In this document: in pieces, positions 1 through 9,700 of the stretch
How the letters are laid out: the number at the start of each line of letters is the position of its first letter
Numbering within the stretch: the first letter of the stretch is position 1
Assembly (NCBI GenBank): GCA_034336665.1
Contig: JAPFBE010000003.1
Span: 58,571,352-58,635,351 of the forward strand
Source of the DNA: Luscinia megarhynchos
Lineage: Eukaryota; Chordata; Aves; Passeriformes; Turdidae
Reading direction: 5' to 3'
Length of the DNA stretch: 64,000 bases
The notes under the pieces: model-generated
Database searches by the model: none
What the model saw: only the letters and a program-made list of their open reading frames with translations
Told to the model about the DNA's origin: nothing
Made by a program: the position numbers and the translations under genes

Positions 1-600
1 GCGATGATGTGAGCGGCGCGGCAGCTGCAGGCCGGCTCCCCCGGGAACCGGGCTGAGCCCGGTGGCCGTGGGAGGGAAAGGAGCCGGGCGGGGAGGGAGG
101 AGGGGGCCTGGACAGAGCCGGGGGAGAAAAGGGAGGAGCGGGGCCAGGGTGGGGGGAGGACGAGCGGCGCCGGGGAAGCGCTGCCAGCCGGAGCAGCGGC
201 AGCGGCGGGAGGGAGCGCAGCCCGGCGGACCCAGCTCCGCTGCCCGTCGGCGCTCTCCCCGCGGAGGCTGGGGACCTGCTGCGGGTGATGGAGGAGCATG
301 GGTACCCGTCCTATAGCGCCCGCAGCCCCGCCTGGGAGGAGCTGGTAGGTACATGCGTGCCTTGTCGTTGCACAGGCGTTTCCTACCCTTTTTCCTGCCT
401 GTATTGTTCAGCCGGGGGGTCGGGCTATCATCCTTATCTGCGCCCTCCAGCCCCCCCTTCCCTTCTTCCGACCCCGCTCCAGCCAGAGCCCGGCCGCCGG
501 CGCTCGTCCGCTCCGCGCGGGGAGCGGGGGGGTGGGAGCCTTTCGCCCCCGCCGTGTCTGGCCATTTGCTGACGAGCTCGTCCCTCTGGGAGACATGGAG
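1..600. promoter_or_regulatory. Upstream CpG island (5' edge cut by window start)
   Basis: This stretch is very GC- and CpG-rich, with many GGCGG and CCGGG words, and drops to ordinary composition after about 600. It begins inside the island, so the true 5' edge is outside the window. A G-quadruplex-type run of four G tracts lies at 86-106. No TATA box is visible, which fits a dispersed CpG-island promoter. It contains a candidate first exon on the plus strand. I infer that it is an upstream promoter of the same gene whose main coding exon lies 6.3 kb downstream. It could instead belong to another transcript. Confidence 0.7.
288..344 (+). CDS. Candidate upstream first coding exon (19 codons, donor at 344/345)
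   Basis: An ATG with G at -3 and G at +4 opens a short frame, MEEHGYPSYSARSPAWEEL, which ends exactly at a donor-like CTG|GTAGGT (G at -1 and +5). The exon is phase 0. Joined to the acceptor at 6586 it would read through Glu-Ser-Gly-Lys into the DGKH start in frame. Joined directly to the exon that follows DGKH exon 1 it would also stay in frame. Phase agreement by chance is about one in three, so this is suggestive only. The peptide is not one I recognise. The exon may be non-coding 5' UTR, or belong to another transcript. Human DGKH, as I recall, also has transcripts starting several kb upstream of the main first exon. Confidence 0.35.
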
Positions 601-3600
601 TTCATTGCCCTTTCTGAGTTTCACTGCCCGGGTGGAAAGCCTGGGATTAGCACCGAGAGCCTTGCCTTCAACTTTGCCGAGGGGGGTGGGCTGGATGTTG
701 ACACCGTTAAACTCCTCTTAGCACAGCAAAGAGGAGTGTCCAAGCAGCGTTGGGAGGCAGGTTCCAGAGACACACACTTTCCCCCCTTTCTTCTTCTGGG
801 GCTAGGCTGGGAATTGCTCCCATCGCGGCGTCAAAGCGGGATGGGGCTGGGGGTACTCTGCTGTCACCCTGCCGTGTGGGGTGTGGGGAAAGTGCCAGCC
901 TTTGGACCGCTACGAAGGGAGGGGAGTGCTCAAACTGGCCCGGAGGAAAGCTGCGGTGAGGTGCCTTTGCGGTTTGTTTAAGCAACTCGAAGACCCTCCT
1001 TCCAACCAAAGGAAATCATGTCACCGGCATCCTCAGCAGGCGATAAAATCAGATTTCCCTTTTCAGGGCAGTCTGGTCCCGCTCCTGGGCTTTTCTCTAT
1101 TGTGCAAACACACACACACATCAGGCAGGGAGGGCTAAAAATAGGCTTTGGGTAGCTGCTTGGGAGATTTCAGGCTATCTAAGAGGTCAAGGCTAGGCTG
1201 CCTCTGGCCCTGAACTTGGCGAGGCAACACGAAGCATGGACCCGTGCCACTGCCAAGCTCCCATTTAGATGGCTGTACCATGTTTTGCTAACTCGTTTTA
1301 TTGGTCCGGTTTTAGTTGTAAACCCAGTTTTAAAGAGCAAACGGGGGAGACCCATTCTTTGCGTGGCTTGGTATGCACACCTTCAGGAAAGGAGCAGCCC
1401 AGCCCTGGAGATACCCACAATGAACTGAGTTCACTCCCTTCCTTGTTAGGATTTGTAGCCCTCACAAATATATTTTTTTACTGTCCTAATTTTTGTTGTG
1501 AAGTTGAACAACCCCCTTCGCTGCCCTCTGCAGTCCTCAAGCCCCGAAACTGTTGCCGGAGATGCAGCTGTGATAGGGAAAACAGCTGTGTGTGTGTTCC
1601 GGTAACATGGAGCTGACATTGAAAGGATCAGGCAAGGGAAACCCGAGATTTTCGCCTGTAGAGATGAAGACATCGTGGGAGGAAGGCAGCGAAGTCAATT
1701 CCTGTGAATGCATTTTCCTATTAAACAGTGACATTTAAATTGCTGCCGTCATCCAAAACTCAGCTGAAACTCAGGAGGCAGATGAATTGCAGCCCCTCTC
1801 TGCTTGGAAATGCAGAGTCCTGGCTGAAGCATCCAAGCCCGTTTCCTTCAGTGTGCACGGCTCAGATAAACAAGGAGCACATCTTTTTTTCTCCATTTCC
1901 CCCTCCCCCAGTAAGGACCAGGATTTGGGTCACGTTTATAATTTCATTGCTGCATTTGTTAAAGAGTACATCCATGAATGCAGTTTTAAGGTTAACCACT
2001 GCACCGATTTCCTTTACAAGACTCTAATTTCAGCTGATCCACTCAATCCTTTACCTGGTAACCTGATGGCAAAATACATGGTCTTTGCAGCAAGAGCCAC
2101 ATTGTTCTTTCCATCTGCTCATAAGCAGGCTTTTTATGATAATGGGGGCAAAGGGAGATTTAGGTGAAGACCTGAATGATGAAAGGGAAAACATAGTATA
2201 CAAACCTCTCTCCCCCTGCTCTTAAAACTCAAAGAGCACTAAGATAAGGAAAGACTATTTTTTTGCAGGTTTTGAACCTGTGCAAGTTAATAATCTATGC
2301 AAATTGTCAGGTTATTGGGAAGTGCTCATCCTACAGCTATTCTGAGAAATAAGTGATGGACATTAAATGCAGCCACAAGTCCTTTGCCAGAGTTGGACTT
2401 GTCTGTGTACTACTTCAAATTTCTATAAAGTCTTTTCCTTAACTCACAGTACACTTTTAAATGGAAAAGCTCCTCCTGAATCCAGTAAGAGTTGTGTAAA
2501 ACCCCATGACAAAGCTAAGTAAAAGTGACTTAAAATGTAAGGCTCACCCTGCATTCTTGCAAGGAAGGTTTGGTGGCTTTGTAGGAAAAATGTGCATAAC
2601 ACATGACATACAAAACTCTATACACAACTTTCATATTTTCGTATGAGATCTGAGTCTTGGCTTTACCTTACTCTTGAAATGCATACATAAATCCTAACAC
2701 ATTCACAAAGCATCTGTTTGCTTTTATTACCTGCCCTGGTTTGGACCTTTTCACCGTGAAACATACAACATAGTTTAGTAGTTTCCTTAATATCAAAACC
2801 TACAGATTACAGGATTCTCTTGGCTAATCCCAAACCAGCCACAAATGATGTAGTTACTTTCTTGAATAGTGGTGTGGATACACGTTGTTATATTTTGGCT
2901 TCCTCTTTGCTAAGCAAGGAAGTTAAGAAAGAATAGTATCACTAATTCAATCTGCAGAGGGAGTTCAGACAGTCAGGTCTAAAAGGAACTTGTTCAGAGT
3001 GGGGAGCTCAGTTAAAAAACATAGCTATCACTAGCCACCAAAATTAGGAAAGATTCAACAAAATCTCTTAAACATGATGAATAATACATTGCTAATCTGA
3101 CACACTATTGATTCAAATTCCCCAGAACAACCTTCTGAGGTGAAGGATAGAAAAACCTTTAGTTTATAGATGCCAAAGTGACTAAGAAAAAAAAGATGTA
3201 AGAATGCTTGTTACTAAGGGAATGAGTTTTAGGGTTGGAATCATATAGTATTATAAACGATAATCTTCAGTACTGGATGCTAGAGTGTATGTGTATTTAG
3301 TTTTCTTTTTTTCTACGCTGCATATGCATTTTAATGACATATCCTATTATTGGGACTCAATGTAGTTGAGTTAAAATGTTCTCACAGTGAACAATGTATA
3401 CAATACCACAGTGTAAATATATATATATGTTGTATATAAAGGGGAGCTCATCAGCTGATACTAATTGCTGTAGCACAAATGATGTCAGCAGAGTTGTTTC
3501 TTGGTAGCTGAGTATCTTCCTTTAAATGCCAATCTTTCTTTATGCTTTTTGCTCCCTTGCTTCAGTTAGGAAGTTTAAGGTCATTACTAAGAAGCGTGAA

Positions 3601-5870
3601 ACTTAAGTGAAAGACACAGCACATGCAAGTTTTTAATGGCTGCATATAGTCCCACATCTTTCCAAGAGCCCAACTTGCAGAAGTCTAGTGGAACCATTTG
3701 TGCCAGAGTATTCGTAGCTGTGGTCACTGAGCTGAAACTCAGTTGGATATTGCTATCCAATATTTCTTATATTGAGTCTGACATTGATCACCTGGGAGGA
3801 ATCCAGCTGTGAGATGAAGAGATAGAAGTCAAGTTACAAGTTCTTATTGGGGTGATTTTCATGGCTAGTTTAGGCAGCTTAATCTGGGTAAAGGCTGGAA
3901 CTGGACCCTGATTGTCTATTAATATCTTTGAAAAGAAGAACAAGTGGAAATAGTGATATCTTTAAAACTGTTTTTGTGCCTGGGCAATGTGTATGTTTGT
4001 AGAAACAACTTGCTATGCTAACATGAGTGAGTAACTTGTGTATTTTCAACAATGCTTAACGCTTGGTTTCTCCATTTTGGAGAACTCTGTAAACATTAAA
4101 CAACTGCAGACTTTGGAGCCTGTAATTTCACAGAATGTACTACGTACTTCACAGAAACCATGTTCTCATATTCTCATTGAACTGTTCTTGTGGGACATTT
4201 CCTACTGTTTGCAGACTTAGGTTATTGCTACCAAAATCTTCACATTAAGTAACCTGAGAGAACATTTCTATGTTCTCTCAAAACATTTTGTTTCTTTCAC
4301 AGCACTCAAAAGTTTACCAAGATATGATGAAAGAGACTAGCTTGGAAATGAAAGGCTAGTGCCTTCTTTCCTGGTAACAACACTTTTGTGTTTGGACAGT
4401 CAGGAGTGAGGAAGAGCACACTGGGGTAGCCCAGGTGAAGATGCATGGTGCCCGCTGCATGGTACAGAAAGTGTGCAGCAACTAGTGCTCATAGTTAAGC
4501 TCTAAAAATGAGCAGAAGTTGAAGAATTGTACTTATTCTAGCAGTAACTACTAGCTACTACTACCAGGTCAGCCAGCAGTATTTAATTAAGTTGAATTAA
4601 ATGTAGTCAGTCTTGCTTGTGTTCCATTAGCACCAAGTGTTTCTCAAATCACAGTTACTATTATGTACAATACGTTAGCATTAATTAGGAAACTATGTCT
4701 TGTTGCAATATTCAAGTGACATTTACCTTCAAAAGAATTAAGGAATTACAGTGAGACATGTTCTGGCATAATCTGCTATTCCTGAAATTCAGATGGGGAG
4801 GAGGAAGAAAGGAGGGTGGAAAGACACAGTGTCCATGAACATTGCTTTTAAGTATCTTTCCTCCTAGCTGTGCCCTAAATTACCCTACTGAGAGCAATGC
4901 ATACATGCAGCTGTTCAAGTATGATTCTAGCTTTTGGAAAATGGAGAACTCCCTCTCAGGTGAAGAGTGAGATAATACAGAATTAGTCCTTAGTTTCACA
5001 ATAATTTTGAGATTTGGTATTAATGATAGGATTTAAGCCTTATTAATATTTTAATAGAGCATGTAGGTAATTTCATCAAAATTAATTTAAAATATAACTT
5101 AATAGATATTTTGATTTTTAAAATGTTACTTTTGATATTTAAAAAAATATATAACCTCCACAAGTGGTCCTATGTGAAGGTGGGTAGTAGAATTGTATTT
5201 GAAGTATCTGGTGCAGTAACACAGAACTAAGCCACAAGAACTCCAAGGCTTCATAGAAATATTTGTTTTCTCCCACACTAATAGAAATAAACCCCCCCCA
5301 AAAAGAAATGGCTGGACTATAAAAACTCTGGACTATTTGAAATTCAGACTGTGACAAGGAGTCTGCAGTGGAGGATAGGTAGTACAGCTGTTTACTTTTC
5401 CTCATTAAATGTTGTATTTAGGTACTGCGGCATTACATTAGGATGTTCAGAGATGTCAGTTCCCTTTCTGGAAATATAAATAGAATTGTGGGAATATAGA
5501 AGCCACAAGTATTGATTGCTTTCTTATGTTTAATCCGGTCCATGCAGCTAGGAGTTGTGTGTTTTATTTAGTATTGCTGTGATTTAAACACTTATTTTGA
5601 ACACTGGCTACATACAAGCCACAATAATTTTGAAGTCCCACAATTCAGAACATGTGGTGACATTTCGAGATCGTGCGAGCTGCCAGATACGAGATGAAAA
5701 AGGAAAACTGACCCTTTCTTTCCCCCAGAAGGGCTGCTCTTTCACAAAGACAAAAATGAATAGAACAACAAGAAAATTAGGCTATTAGGAGAAAATCACT
5801 GGAAAGCAATAGATGCATTTACTAAAACCGTCCAAGGCTTTGGCGCTGACGGATAGTTACCACGGGGCTG
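345..5870. other. Inter-promoter stretch, AT-rich, no gene recognised
   Basis: After the CpG island fades, this 5.5 kb is AT-rich and carries no open frame that looks like a protein. If the upstream exon is real, this is the intron between the two promoters. It holds a perfect 11-bp hairpin at 4255-4280 and a short TA-rich run near 3416-3430. Several short open frames in the first 2 kb are by-products of GC-rich sequence and share no motif with any family I know. I see no CR1 tail or LTR here. Confidence 0.6.
4255..4280. repeat. Perfect 11-bp inverted repeat with 4-nt loop
   Basis: The arm TGAGAGAACAT (4255-4265) is followed by the loop TTCT and its exact reverse complement (4270-4280). It contains AGAACA and TGTTCT hexamers six bases apart. 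This resembles glucocorticoid receptor half-sites, but the canonical spacing is three, so I do not call a response element. Its function is unknown. Confidence 0.6.
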
Positions 5871-6389
5871 AGAGATACGGAGCCCATCGCATCAGATGCG
5901 GTCCGCCCAAGTGCCGAAGAGACATCCTGCGCTCCCAGGGGAGAGCGGCACAGCCCCCGGCCGGGACGGGGCCGGCACCGCCCGGTTTCGCCGCCCTCCG
6001 AGGCTCACCGGGGGGCACGGGGGTGCCGGGCGGTGCTCGCTCCGGTGCCGGGTCCCACCTCCCGGCCACGCCGGGACGTCCGAGGAAGCCCTGCCAGGTG
6101 CAGGGAGCGCCGGGCGTTCTCCCCGCTCTCCACCGCTCGTTCCGCCGCCCTAGGACTCGCCCGGCGCTCACCTGTGGGGCGGGCACCCTCCCGCCGGGGC
6201 GGCCCGCCCGGCTCCGCCACCGGCGCCCTCTGCGGCCGGCGGCCGCCCCGGGCCGCTCCCCGCGGGCAGGGGCGCGGGGGCCGTGCCCGTCCGCCCGGCT
6301 CCGCCCGCCGGCTGGGGCCGTGCCCCGGGCCCTGGCAGCGGGCAGAGGCGGCCGGCGCGGCCGCGGCCCCTGCGTGTGGGAGGGGGCGG

Positions 6390-6404
6390 CGGAAGATGGC
6401 GGCC
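6390..6404 (+). promoter_or_regulatory. ETS + YY1 composite core-promoter motif
   Basis: CGGAAG (ETS core) overlaps AAGATGGCGGC (YY1 core) in the orientation of the gene, 195 nt upstream of the DGKH ATG. YY1 sites of this form are usually found just downstream of the start in TATA-less promoters. The match is by eye, and occupancy is not shown. Confidence 0.55.
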
Positions 6405-6623
6405 GGCGGGCGGGCGGCCCCGATCCGCTCCGCTCCCCAGAGCCCCGGCCGCCACCGCCCCCGTCCCGCCCCCCCGCGCCGCCTCTTTCCCCACCCTCCC
6501 GCGCCGCCTCCTCCTCCTCCTCCCCGGGGAGGGGAGCGGCAGCGGCTGCCCTGGCTGAGCCGGGCTCGTGTGCTTTCTCTCGGTAGGAGTCCGGGAAGAT
6601 GGCCGGGGCCGAGTCGGGGATGA
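6396..6623 (+). other. Upstream ORF overlapping the DGKH start codon out of frame
   Basis: An ATG at 6396 with A at -3 and G at +4 (strong Kozak context) begins a 75-codon frame that ends at 6621-6623. That is past the DGKH ATG at 6599 and in a different frame. Its product would be Pro/Arg-rich and resembles no family I know. In transcripts that start upstream of 6396, ribosomes using this ATG could not reinitiate at the DGKH start. Its relevance depends on the real start site, since the ATG is part of the YY1-like word and may lie at or before the start. Confidence 0.45.
6571..6586 (+). other. DGKH: Candidate splice acceptor just before the DGKH ATG
   Basis: A short pyrimidine-rich run (TGCTTTCTCTCGG) ends in TAG at 6584-6586, followed by G. 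The resulting exon would start at 6587, 12 nt before the DGKH ATG. This could receive the upstream first exon and keep the frame (Glu-Ser-Gly-Lys-Met). In transcripts that start inside this CpG island the site would simply be part of the 5' UTR. The tract is short and has a G near the AG, so this is a moderate match only. Confidence 0.4.
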
Positions 6624-6772
6624 GCGGCGCCGGGATCCCGCTGCAGCCCCAGCCCCAACCCCCGGCGGCGGCGGCGGGGCCGGCGGACGAGTCGTCGGAC
6701 AGCGAAGGGGAGCACGAGGGCCCCCAGAAACTCATCCGGAAAGTGTCCACCTCGGGCCAGATCCGCAGCAAG
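6599..6772 (+). CDS. DGKH: Diacylglycerol kinase eta, first coding exon (N-terminal 58 residues)
   Basis: The product family phosphorylates diacylglycerol to phosphatidic acid at membranes, ending DAG signalling and feeding phosphoinositide resynthesis. Eta is a type II DGK, with an N-terminal PH domain, two C1 domains, a split catalytic region and, in one isoform, a SAM domain. Only the N-terminus is here. MAGAESG opens a Pro/Gln/Ala-rich segment (residues about 14-28). An acidic patch, [12 protein letters not shown] (30-41), leads into [17 protein letters not shown] (42-58), which is nearly identical to mammalian DGK eta. The acidic EGPQ version fits eta better than delta. The exon ends in phase 0 at AAG|GTAAGG, a strong donor. 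The ATG has A at -3 and G at +4. The RKVST sequence resembles a basophilic kinase site. The PH domain begins in the next exon, which I did not find here. Confidence 0.85.
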
Positions 6773-9700
6773 GTAAGGGGGGCAGGAGCCGGGCAGCCCC
6801 GCCGCCTTCACGGGCGGTTTCTCCATCCCCATCCCGAAGCGGGGCTAGCCCGGAGCCGGGGACGGCGGCTGCATCCCGCCCGCATCCCCGGGAGCGACGG
6901 CGGGGGGGTGGTGGTGAGACAGCCGTGCCTCTTCCTTCCTTTCCTCTCCCCTCCTCCCTGCCCAGCTGTTGCGTCCACATCTGTCCCCGGCTGGCAGGAA
7001 GAGCCCCCCGGGGCGGCGGGGCTCCGCTTGGCCGGAGGGGAAGCTGCCTGCCCCGGCAGCCGCCCTGCCCTGCCGGGCGTCCTGGGTGTGGGGGAAGCGG
7101 CGGGCTGCCTCCCTCCTTCCCTCCCTCCCTCCTTCCCTCCGGCTCCTCTTCCTCGGCGGCGGGCACCGCTGCCGCGGGGATCCCGCCCTGCCGCCCCGCG
7201 GCGCGGGTGGGCTGGCCAGCGAGCCCTTCCTCGCCACTTTCCGTACCGCCACCCACCCTTTTTAGCTCGCCCCCGGTGCCTGCCGTGCACCGAGCCCGCG
7301 GCGGCACGTCGGGCTCCCTTCGGGAGCGAGAGTGCCGCCAAGGAGGGAAAGGCGGCTTCCACTTTGAAAGGCACTTCGCGAAAAGAGAAGCAAACTTCTA
7401 TACATCCTCGCTCATGACACTGGATGCGTAAAGCAGCTGTCAAAATTTTAGGTTAATGCAGTTTTTTTGACTGTCTCGGACTGCCAAAGTTGTCCCAGTG
7501 GAATTCACTTTTTTTTCATGGATGGTGTATTTATTTAAATTTTTTTCCCCAGTACTATCAACAAGCAGACATTTGAAAGCATAAAAATAATGAAGCAGCC
7601 TTACTTGCTGTATAGAAGGATCCCATGACTTTCTGCAAAGCGTGGTCGGTGATGAGGTGTGCACAGAACCCCATTGGGGAGAGCTTATTGACACAATGAC
7701 ATGAAGATCAAGGTTTTTCTGGGAAGTGTCTGTTTTGAGGGGCAAAGGGATTCCATGCAGGCCTGGACTGATCACACTTAGGGTTTATTTCTACACAGTA
7801 GGTCATGTGGTGTTGTTTCCTCTACAGAGCACCCATTAAAGTTAGTAGTTTGTGAGGTTCTGTCTGGTTGGTGCTGTTCTTCCCTTGGGCTTTTGCTCCA
7901 TGCACTATGTGCAAAAGGCAGCCACCTTTAAACAGAAAGCATGGTTGTTAAACAGTAATGTTTCTCCGTTGTGTGAGATGGAAAACATTTTTTTCCTGAA
8001 ACCTCCTAAACACGATGTGTCATTCCGTTTTGTTGCTAAATGTTAATTCTGCCTTTGCAGATGTTAGGTCTGGCTGAAAGGTTACTATCGTAAATAATAC
8101 ACAACTGTTGCATTGTGTTGGAAGCGTAGTTCTACACAAACTTTCAGCTTTAACACCCTTCTGTGTGGCAGTGTTCAGAACATTTTAAAAGAACATGATG
8201 CTTTTATTAGCTGTAGTGGTATTAAGTGCATTTGAGTGTTTGCTTTCATAGAGGTTGACACTTGCATTAGGAAAACATGCCTATTATGAATGTTACTGAC
8301 ACAGGTTTGTGAGATTGAGATCCCAGCCAATTCTTGCCAACTGTTACAGACGGGTGGGGTATTCTGTATCTGAAGGCTGTGCATGAATGCTAAGCTGGGA
8401 TCGCCTGAAGATCTAAGACAGCTCTGCAAGTCTTGCTTTTGCTTATCTTAGCTTGAGTCCCAGTTCTATTTCTGTGAATCAGATATATATAGGAAAAACT
8501 AACTGCTGACATAATTGGAGTTAAAATGTTGCTTTACTGGCTGCAATTTACAATAATATGCAACTCCAAATATAAACATCTTTCTTTCAATTTAATTAAA
8601 AGTGATATATCATTGTTAAAGATGAGACCCCTGTTAAATAATTCAGTAGCACTTTATTTTATAACTCACAATGCATTATTTAAAAGTAGCTATATTTAGA
8701 CAGACAACTCCCATTTAGTTTAAGGGTGTTGTATGTTTGCTGTTGTAGTAGTTGGTGATCAGTGGTTACATGAAACCACTAGAGCAAGGAACATCAGTGA
8801 GCTGCTCTTCTACCCAGCTAGTCCCTTTCATTCAAATTAGATTTGTTAAGCTTCACTTACTTGGTGGATGTGTTTGTAAGCTAAGGTTTTAATTAAATGG
8901 ATTGGGTTTGTCTTACATCTAAGAATAGACTCTTGAAAGAACCAAAAGCATGTATATTACATTTATCATTGATGCTTGTGGGCCATTTAGGACTGTGCTG
9001 TTTTTCTCCAGAGGTTGCTTATTTACTTACTTGAAGCATTTCAGTGACGTGGTATTGATTTCTTAGCTCAGAACTATACCCAAAAGTCTCAGCTGTAATT
9101 GTTTTTATTTTACTTAAGGAAGATGTTATTTTTAGATGTTTTGGTACAGTTGATCATTTGTGAAAGCTACCATATGGTGATACTTTGCAGACAGAATCAC
9201 TCAGGAGTGGATTTTTTAAATGTGTGTTTAACAAGATTTAGGCATATATGTACGAGAACAAACCCCTTTCACTAGCACAAACAGAAGCCTAGAAACTTCT
9301 AACATCTGTAGTTCTCAAAGGGAGTTTTTACTCTTTGCTCTTTTCTTCCTAAATAAAAGCAATTAATTGTTTAGCTGAGGACAGGGAGTGAATAAGAGAA
9401 TGAGAAGATGAAAATCAAAAGTGCTGCATTGGCAGATGTAATTACACCAAAGTTTATTGCTTGTTTGTGCTATGCTAATGATTGCTTCACAGTTCTGTTT
9501 GGAAGACTGTTGTCCAGTTTTGCCACAGCTTACCCACGTTGGATAGCAACTTCCTTGGCAAACTATTTACTTGATTTCAGTGGAACTGCTTTTACAGTCG
9601 GTCGCTAAGAGAAAGAGATTGGGGATACTGCTGGACATCATTGTAGCTTCTGTTATGGGTGTAGTTTTAGTTTATGCATTTTTACATTTTTAGAATACTT

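Larger units (their letters stand above)
5880..7390. promoter_or_regulatory. DGKH: Main CpG-island promoter of DGKH
   Basis: This is the densest CpG stretch in the window. It spans about 1.5 kb and covers the first recognisable coding exon and the start of its intron. No TATA box is seen. A composite ETS/YY1-type word, CGGAAGATGGCGGCC, lies at 6390-6404. Such sites typically sit at or just downstream of the transcription start in CpG promoters, so I infer a start near 6330-6400. Low-complexity tracts include CCT repeats at about 6507-6523 and a CCCT/CCTT tract at about 7108-7140. The long open frames on both strands here come from stop-poor GC-rich sequence. Confidence 0.85.

Noticed and set aside
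4255..4280. Glucocorticoid response element
   Set aside because: The two hexamers are six bases apart instead of three, so the canonical site is not met.
5813..6832. Long open frames on both strands across the second CpG island (up to 304 codons)
   Set aside because: They are Pro/Arg/Gly/Ala-rich, overlap one another in several frames and reflect the lack of stops in GC-rich DNA. Only the DGKH frame at 6599-6772 carries a recognisable motif and a donor.
1..7390. VWA8 first exon as a divergent partner of DGKH
   Set aside because: In mammals VWA8 lies upstream on the opposite strand, but no minus-strand peptide here resembles its N-terminus. The known spacing between the genes is much larger.
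6773..7431. Continuation of the DGKH frame past 6772
   Set aside because: The frame stays open to about 7417, but the family motif stops exactly at a strong donor and the downstream sequence is low-complexity. It is read-through into the intron.
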